From Pseudomonas quebecensis (GTDB lineage Bacteria; Pseudomonadota; Gammaproteobacteria; Pseudomonadales; Pseudomonadaceae), in contig NZ_CP112866.1 of assembly GCF_026410085.1 (NCBI RefSeq), positions 558,001-622,000 on the forward strand: DNA of 64,000 nt, read 5' to 3'. A model generated the notes under the pieces. The model made no database searches, was not told the origin of the DNA, and saw only the letters and a program-made list of their open reading frames with translations. Of this stretch, positions 1-13,283 are shown piece after piece. How positions within the stretch are numbered: position 1 is the stretch's first letter; every line of letters begins with the position of its first letter. The position numbers and the translations under genes are program-made.

Positions 1-1
1 C

Positions 2-1066
2 ACCATCGCCTGTGGCGCGGTCTCGGGTTTCCACGCGCTGATTTCGTCGGGCACCACGCCCAAGCTGCTGGATAACGAAACCAACGCCCGCTACATCGGT
101 TACGGCGGCATGTTGATGGAGTCCTTCGTGGCCATCATGGCGATGGTCGCGGCCTCGGTGATCGAGCCCGGTGTGTACTTCGCCATGAACAGCCCGGCCG
201 CCGTGGTTGGCGGTGACGTAATGGCCGTGGCGCAGACCGTCAGCAGCTGGGGTTTTGCTATCACCCCGGAAGCGCTGCAGGCGGTGGCCCATGACATCGG
301 CGAAACCACCATCCTGGCGCGTGCCGGCGGTGCGCCGACATTGGCAGTCGGTATCGCGCAGATCCTGCACAGTGTGCTGCCGGGTGAAAACACCATGGCG
401 TTCTGGTACCACTTTGCGATCCTGTTCGAAGCCTTGTTCATCTTGACCGCTGTCGACGCCGGTACCCGTGCCGGCCGCTTCATGCTGCAGGACCTGCTGG
501 GCTCGTTCGTGCCGGCGCTCAAGCGTACCGAGTCGTGGACCGCCAACCTGATCGCGACCGCCGGTTGTGTAGCGATGTGGGGTTACCTGCTGTATCAAGG
601 CGTGATCGACCCACTGGGCGGTATCAACACGTTGTGGCCGCTGTTCGGCATCTCCAACCAGATGCTGGCCGGTATCGCGCTGATGCTCGCCACCGTTGTG
701 CTGATCAAGATGAAGCGCCAGCGCTACATCTGGGTAACGATGCTGCCGGCCGTATGGCTGCTGATCTGCACCACCACCGCAGGCTTCATCAAGCTGTTCG
801 ACGCCAACCCGGCAATCGGCTTCCTGTCGCTGGCCAAGAAGTACAGCGATGCCCTGGCCGGTGGTCAGATCCTCGCGCCGGCCAAGAGCATCGACCAGAT
901 GCAGCACGTGATCTGGAACGCCTACACCAACGCGACACTGACGGCGTTGTTCCTGTTCGTGGTATTCAGCATCCTGTTCTATGCGCTCAAGGTCGGCGTC
1001 GCCGCCTGGGGCAACAAGGAACGTACGGATAAAGAAGCCCCGTTCCAGGCCATTCCGGACGCATGA
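2..1066 (+). CDS. cstA: Carbon starvation protein CstA (3' part)
   Basis: The reading frame is already open at the first base, so the start codon lies outside the window and about 355 C-terminal residues are visible. The segment is very hydrophobic, with several membrane helices, and carries stretches typical of CstA such as SGFHALISSGTTPK and ARYIGYGGMLMES near its beginning. CstA proteins are inner-membrane peptide or pyruvate transporters induced on carbon starvation. A short YbdD/YjiX gene follows after 15 bases, which is the usual partner arrangement. The family call is secure. Whether this copy transports pyruvate or peptides cannot be told from sequence. Confidence 0.95.
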   Translation, partial: TIACGAVSGFHALISSGTTPKLLDNETNARYIGYGGMLMESFVAIMAMVAASVIEPGVYFAMNSPAAVVGGDVMAVAQTVSSWGFAITPEALQAVAHDIGETTILARAGGAPTLAVGIAQILHSVLPGENTMAFWYHFAILFEALFILTAVDAGTRAGRFMLQDLLGSFVPALKRTESWTANLIATAGCVAMWGYLLYQGVIDPLGGINTLWPLFGISNQMLAGIALMLATVVLIKMKRQRYIWVTMLPAVWLLICTTTAGFIKLFDANPAIGFLSLAKKYSDALAGGQILAPAKSIDQMQHVIWNAYTNATLTALFLFVVFSILFYALKVGVAAWGNKERTDKEAPFQAIPDA

Positions 1067-1081
1067 TCGAGGATTGCAGCC

Positions 1082-1279
1082 ATGTTCAATGACATCAGTC
1101 GCCTGGGTAAATACCTCGGTCAGGCCGCACGCCTGATGGTCGGCATGCCCGACTACGACACCTACGTCGAGCATATGCAAACCAAGCACCCGGACAAGCC
1201 GGTGATGGACTACAAGGCGTTCTTCCGGGAACGCCAGGAAGCCCGTTACGGCGGCAAGGGTGGGCCCAAGTGCTGCTGA
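1082..1279 (+). CDS. YbdD/YjiX family small protein
   Basis: This 65-residue protein begins [20 protein letters not shown] and ends in a lysine- and cysteine-containing tail (GGKGGPKCC). It contains the conserved [12 protein letters not shown] block of the YbdD/YjiX (DUF466) family. Genes of this family nearly always follow cstA-type transporters, as here. The protein is thought to be an accessory factor of the transporter, but its molecular role is not established. It is probably cotranscribed with cstA (15-base gap). Confidence 0.9.
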   Translation: MFNDISRLGKYLGQAARLMVGMPDYDTYVEHMQTKHPDKPVMDYKAFFRERQEARYGGKGGPKCC

Positions 1280-1309
1280 CCCGTTAGTTCGGGCTGGCGA
1301 TGATCCACT

Positions 1310-1395
1310 GTGGGAGGGGGCTTGCCCCCGATAGCGGTGTCTCAGTGACACATAAGTGCCTGACACACTGCTATCGGAGGCAAGCCCTCTCCCAC
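1310..1395. repeat. REP pair (REPIN-like inverted repeat)
   Basis: Two REP copies face each other. The left copy reads GTGGGAGGGGGCTTGCCCCC and the right copy is its inverse with two or three changes, followed by the TCTCCCAC end. They are separated by about 35 bases. Each copy is itself a G-rich/C-rich palindrome, so the transcript would fold strongly. The element sits between the cstA operon and the cobW-type gene. Confidence 0.85.
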
Positions 1396-1435
1396 ATTTG
1401 TTTTGTGTTTCTTCAGTTAATAAGGAGAACTGTTT

Positions 1436-2395
1436 TTGTCCTCTCCCATTCCCGTCACCGTCCTCAGTGGCTTTCTCGGCGCCGGCAAGACCACCTTGCT
1501 GCGCCACCTGCTCAAAGCCGAGCACGGCCTTAAAATCGCCGTGATCGAAAACGAATTCAGTGACGCCGGTATCGATACTCAGCTGTTGGGCGCCGAGCCG
1601 GTGCAGGTCATGACCCTGTCCAACGGCTGCGTTTGCTGCACTATCCACACCGACCTGACCAAGGCCCTTTACCTGCTGCTGGAACGCCTGGACAGCGGTG
1701 AGATTGCTTTCGACCGCCTGGTGATCGAGTGCACCGGCCTGGCCGACCCGGCGCCGGTGGCCCAGACATTTTTCATCGACGAGGAATTGCGCGAGCGCTA
1801 CATCCTCGACGGCATCATCACCCTGGTGGACGCGGCCCACGCCGAGCACCACCTGACCCAGACCATCGCCCAGGCGCAGATTGGCTTTGCCGACCGCTTG
1901 TTGGTGAGCAAGCGTGATCTGGTGGACGCCACCACATTCGACGCTCTCAGCGAACGCCTGACGCGTATCAACCGTCGCGCGCCGATCCACGTCGTCGAGC
2001 ACGGCAAGATAGATTTGGCTCAGTTGCTCGATGTCCGTGGTTTCAACCTCAATGCCGGCATGAGCCTGCGTCCGGTGGGCCAGGCGCCGTCCATCGACCG
2101 TATCTCCAGCCTGGTGCTGCGCACCGACCAGCCGCTGGACATCGACCGCCTCAGTGAATTTATGAACGAACTGCTGGAAGACCACGGCAAGCAATTGCTG
2201 CGCTACAAAGGCGTGCTGAATATTGCCGGGGAGGACCGGCGCATGGTGTTCCAGGGTGTGCTGAAGCTCTATGGTTTCGACTGGGACACGCAGTGGGGCG
2301 AGGGCGAGGCTCGGGAGAGTGTGATCGTGTTTATTGCCGATGAATTGCCGGAAGACAAGATCCGCGAAGGCTTTGCCAAGGTCTACCAACCCTGA
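1436..2395 (+). CDS. CobW/YjiA-type metal-chaperone GTPase
   Basis: The 319-residue product is a G3E-family P-loop GTPase. It has Walker [10 protein letters not shown] at about residues 12-20, the metal-binding CVCC motif at 65-68, and [10 protein letters not shown] further on as the switch region. The C-terminal CobW domain fills the rest. These proteins handle zinc or other transition metals; YjiA of E. coli is the closest type. The start is TTG at 1436, chosen because AAGGAG lies 8 bases upstream and the protein then begins just before the P-loop strand. A terminator follows. Confidence 0.9.
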   Translation: MSSPIPVTVLSGFLGAGKTTLLRHLLKAEHGLKIAVIENEFSDAGIDTQLLGAEPVQVMTLSNGCVCCTIHTDLTKALYLLLERLDSGEIAFDRLVIECTGLADPAPVAQTFFIDEELRERYILDGIITLVDAAHAEHHLTQTIAQAQIGFADRLLVSKRDLVDATTFDALSERLTRINRRAPIHVVEHGKIDLAQLLDVRGFNLNAGMSLRPVGQAPSIDRISSLVLRTDQPLDIDRLSEFMNELLEDHGKQLLRYKGVLNIAGEDRRMVFQGVLKLYGFDWDTQWGEGEARESVIVFIADELPEDKIREGFAKVYQP

Positions 2396-2444
2396 AAACC
2401 CTGTGGCAGGGGGCTTGAGCGCATTTCACATTGAAATCTGGCAT

Positions 2445-2476
2445 AAAAAAGCCCGGCTCTAGAGCCGGGCTTCTTA
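2445..2476. terminator. Bidirectional terminator between cobW-type gene and glyA
   Basis: A perfect GC-rich palindrome (AAGCCCGGCTCT facing AGAGCCGGGCTT, positions 2449-2472) is flanked by an A-run on the left and T-rich sequence on the right. It can therefore end both the plus-strand GTPase transcript and the minus-strand glyA transcript. Confidence 0.9.
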
Positions 2477-2491
2477 TTCAAGCAACTGCAA

Positions 2492-3745
2492 TCAAGCGCC
2501 GTATACCGGCAGCTTCTTGCAGATGGCCTTGACCTTCTCACGTACCGCGTCGATCACGGCTTCGTTGTTCAGGTCAGCCAGGATGTCGCAGATCCAGCCG
2601 GCCAGTTCCTTGCACTCTGCTTCCTTGAAGCCGCGAGTGGTCACAGCCGGGGTGCCGAAACGCAGGCCGGAAGTGACGAACGGCGAGCGTGGGTCGTTCG
2701 GTACCGAGTTTTTGTTCACGGTGATGAAGGCTTTGCCCAGGGCAGCGTCCGCATCTTTACCGGAGATGTCCTGCTTGATCAGCGACAGCAGGAACAGGTG
2801 GTTTTCAGTGCCGCCGGACACCACGTCAAAGCCACGCTCGATGAACACACCGGCCATGGCCTTGGCGTTCTTCACCACTTGTTGCTGGTAGGTCTTGAAC
2901 TCAGGCTGCAGGGCTTCCTTGAAGCAGATCGCTTTAGCGGCGATCACGTGCTCCAGCGGGCCACCCTGGGCACCAGGGAAGACGGCGGAGTTCAGCTTCT
3001 TCTCGATCTCGGCGTTGGCGCGCGCCAGGATCAGGCCGCCACGTGGACCGCGCAGGGTTTTGTGGGTGGTGGTGGTGACCACGTCAGCGAATGGCACCGG
3101 GTTCGGGTAGACGCCGGCGGCGACCAGACCGGCCACGTGGGCCATGTCGACGAACAGGTAGGCACCGACTTTGTCGGCGATGGCGCGAAAACGCGGGAAG
3201 TCCAGGATCTGCGAGTAGGCAGAGAAACCGGCCACGATCATTTTTGGCTTGTGCTCAACGGCCAGGCGCTCGACTTCGTCGTAGTCGATCAGGCCATTGG
3301 CATCGATACCGTATTGAACGGCGTTGTACAGCTTGCCGGAGGAGGACACGCTGGCGCCGTGGGTCAGGTGACCGCCGTGGGCCAGGCTCATGCCCAGAAT
3401 GGTGTCGCCGCCTTGCAGCAGGGCCAGGTACACGGCGCTGTTGGCCTGGGAACCGGCGTGCGGCTGGACGTTGGCGTAATCGGCGCCGAACAGTTCCTTG
3501 GCACGGTCGATGGCCAGTTGTTCAACCACGTCGACGTACTCGCAACCACCGTAGTAGCGCTTGCCCGGGTAGCCTTCGGCGTACTTGTTGGTGAGTACAG
3601 AGCCTTGAGCCTCCATCACCGCAGGGCTGGTGTAGTTTTCCGAAGCGATCAGCTCAATGTGCTCTTCCTGGCGCACGGCTTCTTGCTCCATGGCGGCGAA
3701 GAGATCGGCGTCGTACTTGGCAATAGTCAAATCACGGCTGAACAT
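2492..3745 (-). CDS. glyA: Serine hydroxymethyltransferase
   Basis: The 417-residue PLP enzyme converts serine and tetrahydrofolate to glycine and 5,10-methylene-THF. Its N-terminus [19 protein letters not shown] and the block [13 protein letters not shown] are typical of SHMT. The active-site lysine is in [14 protein letters not shown]. The ATG at 3745 is preferred to the in-frame TTG at 3757 because GAGGA lies 5 bases before it and the length then matches the family. The next gene upstream, the MorA-like protein, is on the same strand but separated by a REP pair, so glyA probably has its own promoter. Confidence 0.97.
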   Translation of the reverse strand: MFSRDLTIAKYDADLFAAMEQEAVRQEEHIELIASENYTSPAVMEAQGSVLTNKYAEGYPGKRYYGGCEYVDVVEQLAIDRAKELFGADYANVQPHAGSQANSAVYLALLQGGDTILGMSLAHGGHLTHGASVSSSGKLYNAVQYGIDANGLIDYDEVERLAVEHKPKMIVAGFSAYSQILDFPRFRAIADKVGAYLFVDMAHVAGLVAAGVYPNPVPFADVVTTTTHKTLRGPRGGLILARANAEIEKKLNSAVFPGAQGGPLEHVIAAKAICFKEALQPEFKTYQQQVVKNAKAMAGVFIERGFDVVSGGTENHLFLLSLIKQDISGKDADAALGKAFITVNKNSVPNDPRSPFVTSGLRFGTPAVTTRGFKEAECKELAGWICDILADLNNEAVIDAVREKVKAICKKLPVYGA

Positions 3746-3871
3746 GGCGGTCCTCAAGGATCGGGGGCAGAAAAGGAGGGCATTCTAACCCAATGGGTTT
3801 TAGATGGCATATGAAAGGACGTCATGTCGCGGACAAGCGGGATTCACCTCGGGATGGGTGGTGGCTGTGCC

Positions 3872-3953
3872 GGCCTCATCGGGGGCAAGCCCCCTCCCAC
3901 CTTCGATTTGTGAATACATTCAAATGTGGGAGGGGCTTGCCCCCGATGAGGCC
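3872..3953. repeat. REP pair (REPIN-like inverted repeat)
   Basis: Two REP copies (GGGGGCAAGCCCCCTCCCAC and its inverse) are separated by about 25 bases. They are extended by matching outer arms (GGCCTCATC and GATGAGGCC), so the element closes as one long hairpin. It lies between the MorA-like gene and glyA. Confidence 0.88.
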
Positions 3954-3972
3954 AGTGGCCGCACCACACCCT

Positions 3973-6900
3973 TCAATCGAACATGAAGAGGGCATCATTG
4001 CTGAACTGCGCCTCGAACCGATTCGCCGGCATCGGCCGCCCGAACAGGTAGCCCTGGACCTCGTCGCAACCATGTTCGCGCAGGAAGTCCAGTTGCTCAT
4101 GGGTTTCCACGCCCTCGGCGATCACCGCCAGGTTCAGGCTGTGGGCCATGGCGATAATCGCGCGGGCGATCTGCGCGTCCTGTTCGCCGGACGGCAGGCC
4201 GTCGACGAAGGTGCGGTCGATCTTCAGCACATCGATGGGGAATTGCTTGAGGTAGTTGAGCGACGAGTAACCGGTGCCGAAGTCGTCCACCGCAATGCTC
4301 AAGCCCAGGTTTTTCAGGCTGTCGAGGATGTGCATGGCTTCGTTGACTTCACGCATCAGGATACTTTCCGTCAGCTCCAGTTCCAGACACGCCGGCGGCA
4401 GGCCGGTGTCCTTCAGAATGTTGGCGATGCGCGTGCCCAACTGGCCGTCGGAAAACTGCCGCGCGGAGATGTTCACCGAGACTTTCGGCACGCGCACTTT
4501 GTTCTGATGCCAGGTCCTGAGCTGGCGGCAGGCCTCGCTGATGACCCAGTCGCCTACGTCCACCACCAGGCCCAGCTCTTCCAGTACCGGGATGAAATCG
4601 CCTGGGGGTACCAGCCCGCGCCGTGGGTGGCGCCAGCGCAGCAGGGCTTCGGCGCCGGTCAGGCGTTTGCCGTCGCCGCTGAACTGCGGTTGGTAATAGA
4701 GCACGAATTCGTTCTGGTCGAGGGCGTGGCGCAGGTCGCTTTCCAGTTCCAGGCGTTCCAGGGCGCTGGCGTTCATGTCGGCCTGGTAGAACTGGAAGTT
4801 GTTCTTGCCGCGCTCCTTGGCGTGATACATCGCCGTGTCGGCGTTTTTCATCAGTTGGCTCAGCTCATTGCCATCCTGCGGGCTCAGGGCGATACCGATA
4901 CTGGCGGTCACAAAGAACTCGCGGCCTTCCAGCACGAACGGCTTCACCAGGCTCGCAAGGATTTGCTCGGCCACATGAATGGCGCGGTTGAGCGCCAGTT
5001 CACGATTGACCCGGGGTTGCAGCAACAAGGTGAATTCGTCGCCGCCCATGCGCGCTACGGTGTCGTCTTCGGCCACGCAGCCGAGCAGGCGGGTTGCCAT
5101 TTCCTTGAGCATGCGGTCGCCGGCGGCGTGGCCCAGGGAGTCGTTGATCGGTTTGAAGCGGTCGAGGTCGAGGAACATCAGCACCACCCACGACTTCTGC
5201 CGTTCGGCCGCCTGCAACGCGGTGTGCAGGCGGTCCTGGAACAATGTGCGGTTGGGCAGGTGAGTCAGGGCGTCGTAATAGGCCAGGCGGTGGATGCGCT
5301 GTTCGCTGGCCTTGCGCTCGCTGATGTCGCTGAAGAAACACACATAGCTGGCCAGGTCGCCTTCGTCGTCGAACACTGCGGTAATGCCGACCCAGGCCGG
5401 GTAATGCTCGCCGTTGCGGCGCTTGAGCCACACCTCGCCTTCCCAGGTGCTGTGCTGGTGCAATTGCTTGAGAACGTAGCGCAGGTGGGCTTCCTGCTGC
5501 TCGTCGACGGTCAGCATGTTCGGCAACTGGTCCAGCACATCCGCCACTTCATAGCCACTGACGCGGCTGAACGCTTCGTTGGCCTGCACGATATAGCCGG
5601 CCGGGTCGGTGATCAGGATCGCCGATGTGGAGTGCTCGAATACCGTGGCCGCCATGCGCAGGTCTTTTTCCGCGCGGCGTTGCTGGCTGATGTCGCGGCC
5701 CACGCCGAGGATGCCCTCGAAGGTGCCGTGCTCGTCCCATACCAGCACCACGCGCAGTTCGATCGGCACTTTGCGGCCATCGGCGCGCAGGCAGTCGAAC
5801 AGAAACAGCTGGGTCTGCACCTGATCGCGCAGTTTGCTCAGGGCCGCCTGGTCGCCCAGCGCGCGACTGACCTGTTCCACCAGGCTGTAGATGCCGGCCA
5901 ATTGCTGCGGGTTGGCGATGATCGATTGCCAACCGTTCTTGAACACCCAGTCCACGTCATAGCCCAGCACCGCATTGACCGATGGGCTGATGTAGTTGAG
6001 CGCCAGTTGGCTGTCGGTGGAGCAGATCACGTCGCTGATGCTTTCGGCGAGCATGCGGTAGCGCTGCTCGCTGTCGCGCAGCGATTCGCTGGCTTCGATC
6101 TGGTCGGTAATGTCCTTGGCCACGCCGATGATGCGCGTGACTTGCGAGCTCTTGTCCCGGGCCAGGGCCTGTTCACGGATATCGAAGCGTCGCCACTGGT
6201 TGTTGCGATGGCGAAAGCGCAACTGACAGTGCAGCTGGGTCGCGTAGCCCGCCTGGCGTTGCTGCTGGCGCAGCTCGTGGTAGTGCTCGGCATCTTCGGG
6301 GTGGAGCAGGATCTCCCAGAAGTACTCGCCCATTTGCTGCAGTTCGGCGCGGTTATAGCCGAGCGTGTGGCCCAGATGATGGTTGCTGAAAATCATGCGT
6401 TGGCTGATCACGTCCTGCACATACAGGTGGTCGGGCACCGTACGGACCACGTCCGACCAGAAGCTTTCGCGCTCCACCAGCGACAGCTCGATCAGCTTGC
6501 GGCTGGTGATATCGCTGATGCTGAGGATCACCGCCTTGAAATCGTCCTGCTGCTCCGGCAAGCGCATGACCAGCCACAGGTACTGTTCGTTGCCGGCCAC
6601 GTCCTTGAGCTGGATTTCCAGCTCCAACTGGTCCTGCTGAGTCAGGACCGCCTCAAGCACCTGATAGCCGATAGAGGTAGCGTTGTCCGGGCAATCGCTG
6701 ATCAGGCGCTGCCAGGCCTCTTCGCACGAGCCCACGTTCAGCAGGCGCACCGCCACCTGGTTGATTTCAGTGATGCGCAGTTCGCTGAGCAATAGCCGGC
6801 ACTGCGCCGGGTCGGCCAGTCGCCAGGCCTGCAGTTGCTCGCGGGTCTGCAGGCGAGCCTTATCGAAAAAGGCATTGAGCCCCGACAGGTCCAGCACGCA

Positions 6901-7824
6901 CAGGGCCACGCCGGTGCCTTCGAAAATATCCTGATAACGGCGCCGGCCCTCATGCACCTGGCGCTGACGGCGGCGCATGTTCAGCAGGACAATCACCGGG
7001 ATCAGCGAGAACGCCAGCCCCAACAGGCATTTACCGATAAACGCCGGCAGCAGTTCTTCGAGCACGGCGGTGCGGTCGAACAGGCCGCGCAGTTGCCAGT
7101 CGCTTTTGCTCAGGGGAGTGATCAGTACGGTTTTGTTCAATTCGTCCGGGGTCAGGGCACCGGCCCATTGGGCCGGCATGCCGGTGTCGCGGCTGATCAC
7201 GCGGTGGTTGAGGCGATTCTCGATGGCCCACGTCGGGCGCTGGCCCTGGTTGTCCTGGGGAGTCAGGTTGGCCAGGTACTCGGGCGCCAGGCGTAGCGCC
7301 CAGTAGACCCGCGAGCCGCCGCTGGGCTGGTGGAGCAGCAAATAGATGAGGGAGCCGTCGTCGTTGTTGCTCAGGTAATACGCCTGGCCGTGGCTGCGCT
7401 CTACCAGCTCGTCGAGCCAGGCGCTGTCCTGGCTGTCCGTGGCACTGTCGCTGATCATCGCGCCGCTGGGAGCCAGCAGGGCGACGCTGCGCAATTCCGG
7501 CAGGGAACGCTGCAGTGTGCGCATCAAGGCCTGTTGCTGTTCGCTGTCGCGGGGCGCCTCGACCATCGGCAGCAGGTTGAGCGCGATCTTGGCGCTCAGG
7601 GCCATGTTCAGGCTGATTTGTTCGGCCAGGTCGGCGCTGTAGTCGATGGTGTATTGCTGTTGGTTTTTCTGGTTTTGCTGCAGTTGATCCAGCAGTTGCC
7701 AGAACAATAAAGCGAGCAGCAGCAGGACGAGCGTCGCCAATGCGCCTTTGAGAGGACCGTGCAGGGGCGCTCCTGGCGCTAGATGAGCGGCGCGCAAAGG
7801 AGTTGGCGGCGTGACTTTGGACAA
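3973..7824 (-). CDS. morA: Membrane PAS-GGDEF-EAL cyclic-di-GMP protein, MorA type
   Basis: The 1283-residue protein has a membrane helix at about 27-47, a periplasmic sensor region, and a second helix at about 262-284. Roughly four PAS domains follow (295-840), then a GGDEF domain (845-1012, motif MGGDEF near 926) and an EAL domain (1030-1270, EALLRW near 1059, [15 protein letters not shown]). Both output motifs look intact, so it could both make and degrade c-di-GMP. The RxxD inhibitory site expected before GGDEF is absent (A replaces R). Architecture and the neighbouring glyA match MorA, the motility and biofilm regulator of pseudomonads. The ortholog call rests on that recalled synteny. 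Confidence 0.85.
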   Translation of the reverse strand: MSKVTPPTPLRAAHLAPGAPLHGPLKGALATLVLLLLALLFWQLLDQLQQNQKNQQQYTIDYSADLAEQISLNMALSAKIALNLLPMVEAPRDSEQQQALMRTLQRSLPELRSVALLAPSGAMISDSATDSQDSAWLDELVERSHGQAYYLSNNDDGSLIYLLLHQPSGGSRVYWALRLAPEYLANLTPQDNQGQRPTWAIENRLNHRVISRDTGMPAQWAGALTPDELNKTVLITPLSKSDWQLRGLFDRTAVLEELLPAFIGKCLLGLAFSLIPVIVLLNMRRRQRQVHEGRRRYQDIFEGTGVALCVLDLSGLNAFFDKARLQTREQLQAWRLADPAQCRLLLSELRITEINQVAVRLLNVGSCEEAWQRLISDCPDNATSIGYQVLEAVLTQQDQLELEIQLKDVAGNEQYLWLVMRLPEQQDDFKAVILSISDITSRKLIELSLVERESFWSDVVRTVPDHLYVQDVISQRMIFSNHHLGHTLGYNRAELQQMGEYFWEILLHPEDAEHYHELRQQQRQAGYATQLHCQLRFRHRNNQWRRFDIREQALARDKSSQVTRIIGVAKDITDQIEASESLRDSEQRYRMLAESISDVICSTDSQLALNYISPSVNAVLGYDVDWVFKNGWQSIIANPQQLAGIYSLVEQVSRALGDQAALSKLRDQVQTQLFLFDCLRADGRKVPIELRVVLVWDEHGTFEGILGVGRDISQQRRAEKDLRMAATVFEHSTSAILITDPAGYIVQANEAFSRVSGYEVADVLDQLPNMLTVDEQQEAHLRYVLKQLHQHSTWEGEVWLKRRNGEHYPAWVGITAVFDDEGDLASYVCFFSDISERKASEQRIHRLAYYDALTHLPNRTLFQDRLHTALQAAERQKSWVVLMFLDLDRFKPINDSLGHAAGDRMLKEMATRLLGCVAEDDTVARMGGDEFTLLLQPRVNRELALNRAIHVAEQILASLVKPFVLEGREFFVTASIGIALSPQDGNELSQLMKNADTAMYHAKERGKNNFQFYQADMNASALERLELESDLRHALDQNEFVLYYQPQFSGDGKRLTGAEALLRWRHPRRGLVPPGDFIPVLEELGLVVDVGDWVISEACRQLRTWHQNKVRVPKVSVNISARQFSDGQLGTRIANILKDTGLPPACLELELTESILMREVNEAMHILDSLKNLGLSIAVDDFGTGYSSLNYLKQFPIDVLKIDRTFVDGLPSGEQDAQIARAIIAMAHSLNLAVIAEGVETHEQLDFLREHGCDEVQGYLFGRPMPANRFEAQFSNDALFMFD

Positions 7825-8030
7825 GCTGTAATCCTGCGGTTTGGCTGGACTGGCGCGCGACGTGCACTATAAGCCGGACGCCCGGAGGGCGGCTAGCATG
7901 CCTTGACTTGTGGCAAAGTGCCAGTCCCGCCCGACTGAACGTGGCCGCGAGCGGCCGCGTCAGTCGTCCGTTTCAATCGACTTGTTGTCCTGCCTGAGCA
8001 TGTTCGATCAAGTAGGGGTTACGTAGCTTT

Positions 8031-8052
8031 GTGAGCGGCAAATGCCGTTCAC
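8031..8052 (+). promoter_or_regulatory. Hairpin just upstream of the 8064 gene
   Basis: GTGAGCGGC (8031-8039) pairs with GCCGTTCAC (8044-8052) with one G-T wobble and a short loop. It ends 11 bases before the ATG at 8064. It could act as an RNA hairpin near the ribosome binding site or as an operator; the sequence does not decide. Confidence 0.4.
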
Positions 8053-8063
8053 AGGGATACGTC

Positions 8064-8408
8064 ATGAATAGTTTTCTGCACACTTCAAGCCAAGATGAAA
8101 ATGATCACGCACGGTTCGAAATAATTAGAAGAAGGGAGCAGGGTGCACCAGAAACAGTAGCTTATATCCGCGACATTTATCAGCGCCGTTACGGGGCCGA
8201 TATGACGCCCGCTTCCGACTGGCTGGTGGCACGTCGCAACCTGGCCAGTGGTGCGTTGTCGAGCGGCGCCCTGATCATGCTCGCCGCCCTGGGCTGGGTA
8301 GCCGGCGCGACGGTGTGCGGCAAGCGTCTGGCGCGGGTGGATTCCGAGAAGACTGACTGGGGTAGGCATGCATTACGATGGAACACACTATTCAGCGCTG
8401 GTCATTGA
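8064..8408 (+). CDS. Hypothetical protein with one membrane segment
   Basis: This 114-residue product begins MNSFLHTSSQDENDHARFEI and is not one I recognise. The first half is charged. Residues from about 62 to 86 (GALSSGALIMLAALGWVAGATV) form one likely membrane helix. The ATG at 8064 is preceded only by a weak ribosome site (CAGGGA). The 3' end overlaps the start of the decayed AraC-type remnant by about 40 bases, so the last 20 residues may be read-through after damage and not original protein. It could be a small membrane or stress protein; no function is inferred. Confidence 0.5.
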   Translation: MNSFLHTSSQDENDHARFEIIRRREQGAPETVAYIRDIYQRRYGADMTPASDWLVARRNLASGALSSGALIMLAALGWVAGATVCGKRLARVDSEKTDWGRHALRWNTLFSAGH

Positions 8409-8712
8409 AAGGCAGTTGAGCAGGATTGACGACGAGGGCGAGCCCCACAGGCACCCCGTCGGTCAATTCGTGTTGGTAAAAAAGGCATGCTCCACGGCCA
8501 CACGGAGGACCAGCGCTGGTTGCTCAAGCCTGGCATGGCCGTATGGATTGCGCCGCAGACCCTGCACGCCGGCATGGTGCACAGCCAGGTCGACCTTATC
8601 GTGCTGTACCTGGGCTTCGATTAATCCAAGGATTTCCCACCACCCTTAAACTGATTGAAGCCTCCGCGCTGATCGTTTCGCTGTGCGACCGACTGGCCGA
8701 GGAGGCCGTTCG
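8368..8712 (+). pseudogene. Remnant of an AraC-family regulator (cupin part only)
   Basis: From ATG 8368 the frame encodes HRHPVGQFVLVKK, the start of an AraC-type sensor cupin. It then breaks at a run of six A (8478-8483). A missing base would restore GMLHGHTEDQRWLLKPGMAV and APQTLHAGMVH, which continue in another frame to a stop at 8622. A third frame then carries LKLIEASALIVSLCDRLAEEA, typical of the linker before the DNA-binding domain. The helix-turn-helix part is absent. At least two frameshifts and a 3' deletion make this a dead gene. Confidence 0.75.
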
Positions 8713-8840
8713 GCCCACCGGCAGCGCGGCAGATCCATCGCGGGGTACTGGGCCAGACGCTGTGCACCTCGGCGATCCTGCTGGTGATGCTTTTGCACAG
8801 TACGCTGGACCTGAACGTGCTGGCCATCAGGTTGTTCTGA
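8713..8840 (+). pseudogene. Short unidentified membrane-protein fragment
   Basis: In the frame ending with TGA at 8838 the sequence reads VLGQTLCTSAILLVMLLHST, a hydrophobic helix, and stops soon after. It has no plausible start and directly abuts the AraC remnant. I read it as the tail of another gene joined by a deletion, but the segment is short and the parent family is unknown. Confidence 0.3.
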
Positions 8841-8942
8841 TGCCGGCTGTGTGACACCGGTCGGCGTTCTGCATCTGTGCACAGGTTCATCTTGACGTAG
8901 AATACCGGCCTTTGTTTACACAGTTCATCAGAGGGCTCCATT

Positions 8943-10607
<1,665 letters not shown>

Positions 10608-10621
10608 TTCGGGCCGGGTTG

Positions 10622-10655
10622 AAAAAAGCGGTGCCCTCGGGCACCGTTTTTTTTT
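10622..10655 (+). terminator. Rho-independent terminator after ettA
   Basis: The stem CGGTGCCC with GGGCACCG (10629-10646) closes a 3-base loop and is followed by nine T (10647-10655). An A-run precedes it, so it is also a possible terminator on the other strand. Confidence 0.92.
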
Positions 10656-10684
10656 GCACATTTTCCCTGCCCCACATCATTCAA

Positions 10685-10712
10685 CTGTGGGAGGGGGCTC
10701 GCCCGCGATAGC
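10685..10712. repeat. Single REP copy
   Basis: One REP unit, CTGTGGGAGGGGGCTCGCCC, has no inverted partner nearby. It lies between ettA and gdhA. Confidence 0.7.
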
Positions 10713-10819
10713 ACTTCCTCTGACGGTGCACGCCCCAGCTTGGCAATCCCTTTTTAAGTGCATAAAACGTCCATTTCTCTGATTTATTTATATCCATTGC
10801 ACCATTTAAATTCACAAAG

Positions 10820-10848
10820 GCGACATTTTGCCCTGTCGCGGTGCGACA
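10820..10848. promoter_or_regulatory. Candidate ArgR operator upstream of gdhA
   Basis: Three copies of the hexamer TGTCGC or its inverse occur within 29 bases (10820-10825, 10834-10839, 10843-10848). Two lie as direct repeats on the minus strand 23 bases apart. TGTCGC is the conserved core of the P. aeruginosa ArgR half site, and the anabolic glutamate dehydrogenase gene is a reported target of arginine/ArgR repression. The AA pair expected 8 bases after the core is imperfect here. Confidence 0.55.
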
Positions 10849-10851
10849 TGA

Positions 10852-12740
<1,889 letters not shown>

Positions 12741-12809
12741 CATGATCTCCTCTATGGAGCTTGGGCCATGTTCGCCGCGCTTTAGTTTCGCTGGATGTCT
12801 GAAAGCGAC

Positions 12810-13166
12810 CTATTGGGCGCGATAGGCCCGAGCCGCATCGCGATCCTTCTCCTGCTGCCACTCACGTTCGCGCTCATCCCAATGGCGCTCTTTGTAATCG
12901 CGCAGTTCTTCGTTCTCCCGCATCGCCTTGCACTGGCGAAAACCGTCCTCCCAGCCTTCGGCATATTCGCGCTGCTTCAGATAGCGCGGCACGTTCTTGC
13001 GAAACTCCCCGCTGATCACCCCAGCCGCCTGGCGACCGCTGCTGCAGCCATCGTCAAAGCCATCGGCGAACGCCGGCGGATAACCCTTGGCCAATAACTC
13101 CTGATGGGTGGTCTGACAACCCGCCAACCCCAGTACCGCATACAACATGACCGCATAGCGCCACAT
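12810..13166 (-). CDS. Small lipoprotein, unknown function
   Basis: The 118-residue product starts MWRYAVMLYAVLGLAGCQTT, a short signal peptide with a clear lipobox (LAGC), so it should be lipid-anchored after cleavage. The mature part is rich in charged residues and contains FADGFDDGCSSGRQAAG and a second similar EYAEGWEDGFRQC. It ends in a long charged helix. GGGAG lies just upstream of the ATG. I recognise it only as a conserved Pseudomonas lipoprotein type and assign no role. Confidence 0.75.
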   Translation of the reverse strand: MWRYAVMLYAVLGLAGCQTTHQELLAKGYPPAFADGFDDGCSSGRQAAGVISGEFRKNVPRYLKQREYAEGWEDGFRQCKAMRENEELRDYKERHWDEREREWQQEKDRDAARAYRAQ

Positions 13167-13283
13167 GGCGTACTCCCTGGCCGTTTTACGGCTGATAGGG
13201 AAAGTCTAGAAGGGGATTCGTCGGACGGATGTGAAGCGGGTGTGAGAAATGTGTTGGGCTTACGGTTGAGGCCAAACCTGTGC

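Noticed and set aside
1310..1395. CRISPR-like repeat
   Set aside because: Only two inverted copies per locus, palindromic cores and no regular spacers; the pattern is REP/REPIN, here and at 3872, 13647 and 19157.
3793..6795. 1000-residue plus-strand frame opposite the MorA-like gene
   Set aside because: It is the antisense of a high-GC coding gene; its composition (His, Gln, Val rich) is typical of shadow frames. The minus strand encodes recognisable PAS, GGDEF and EAL domains.
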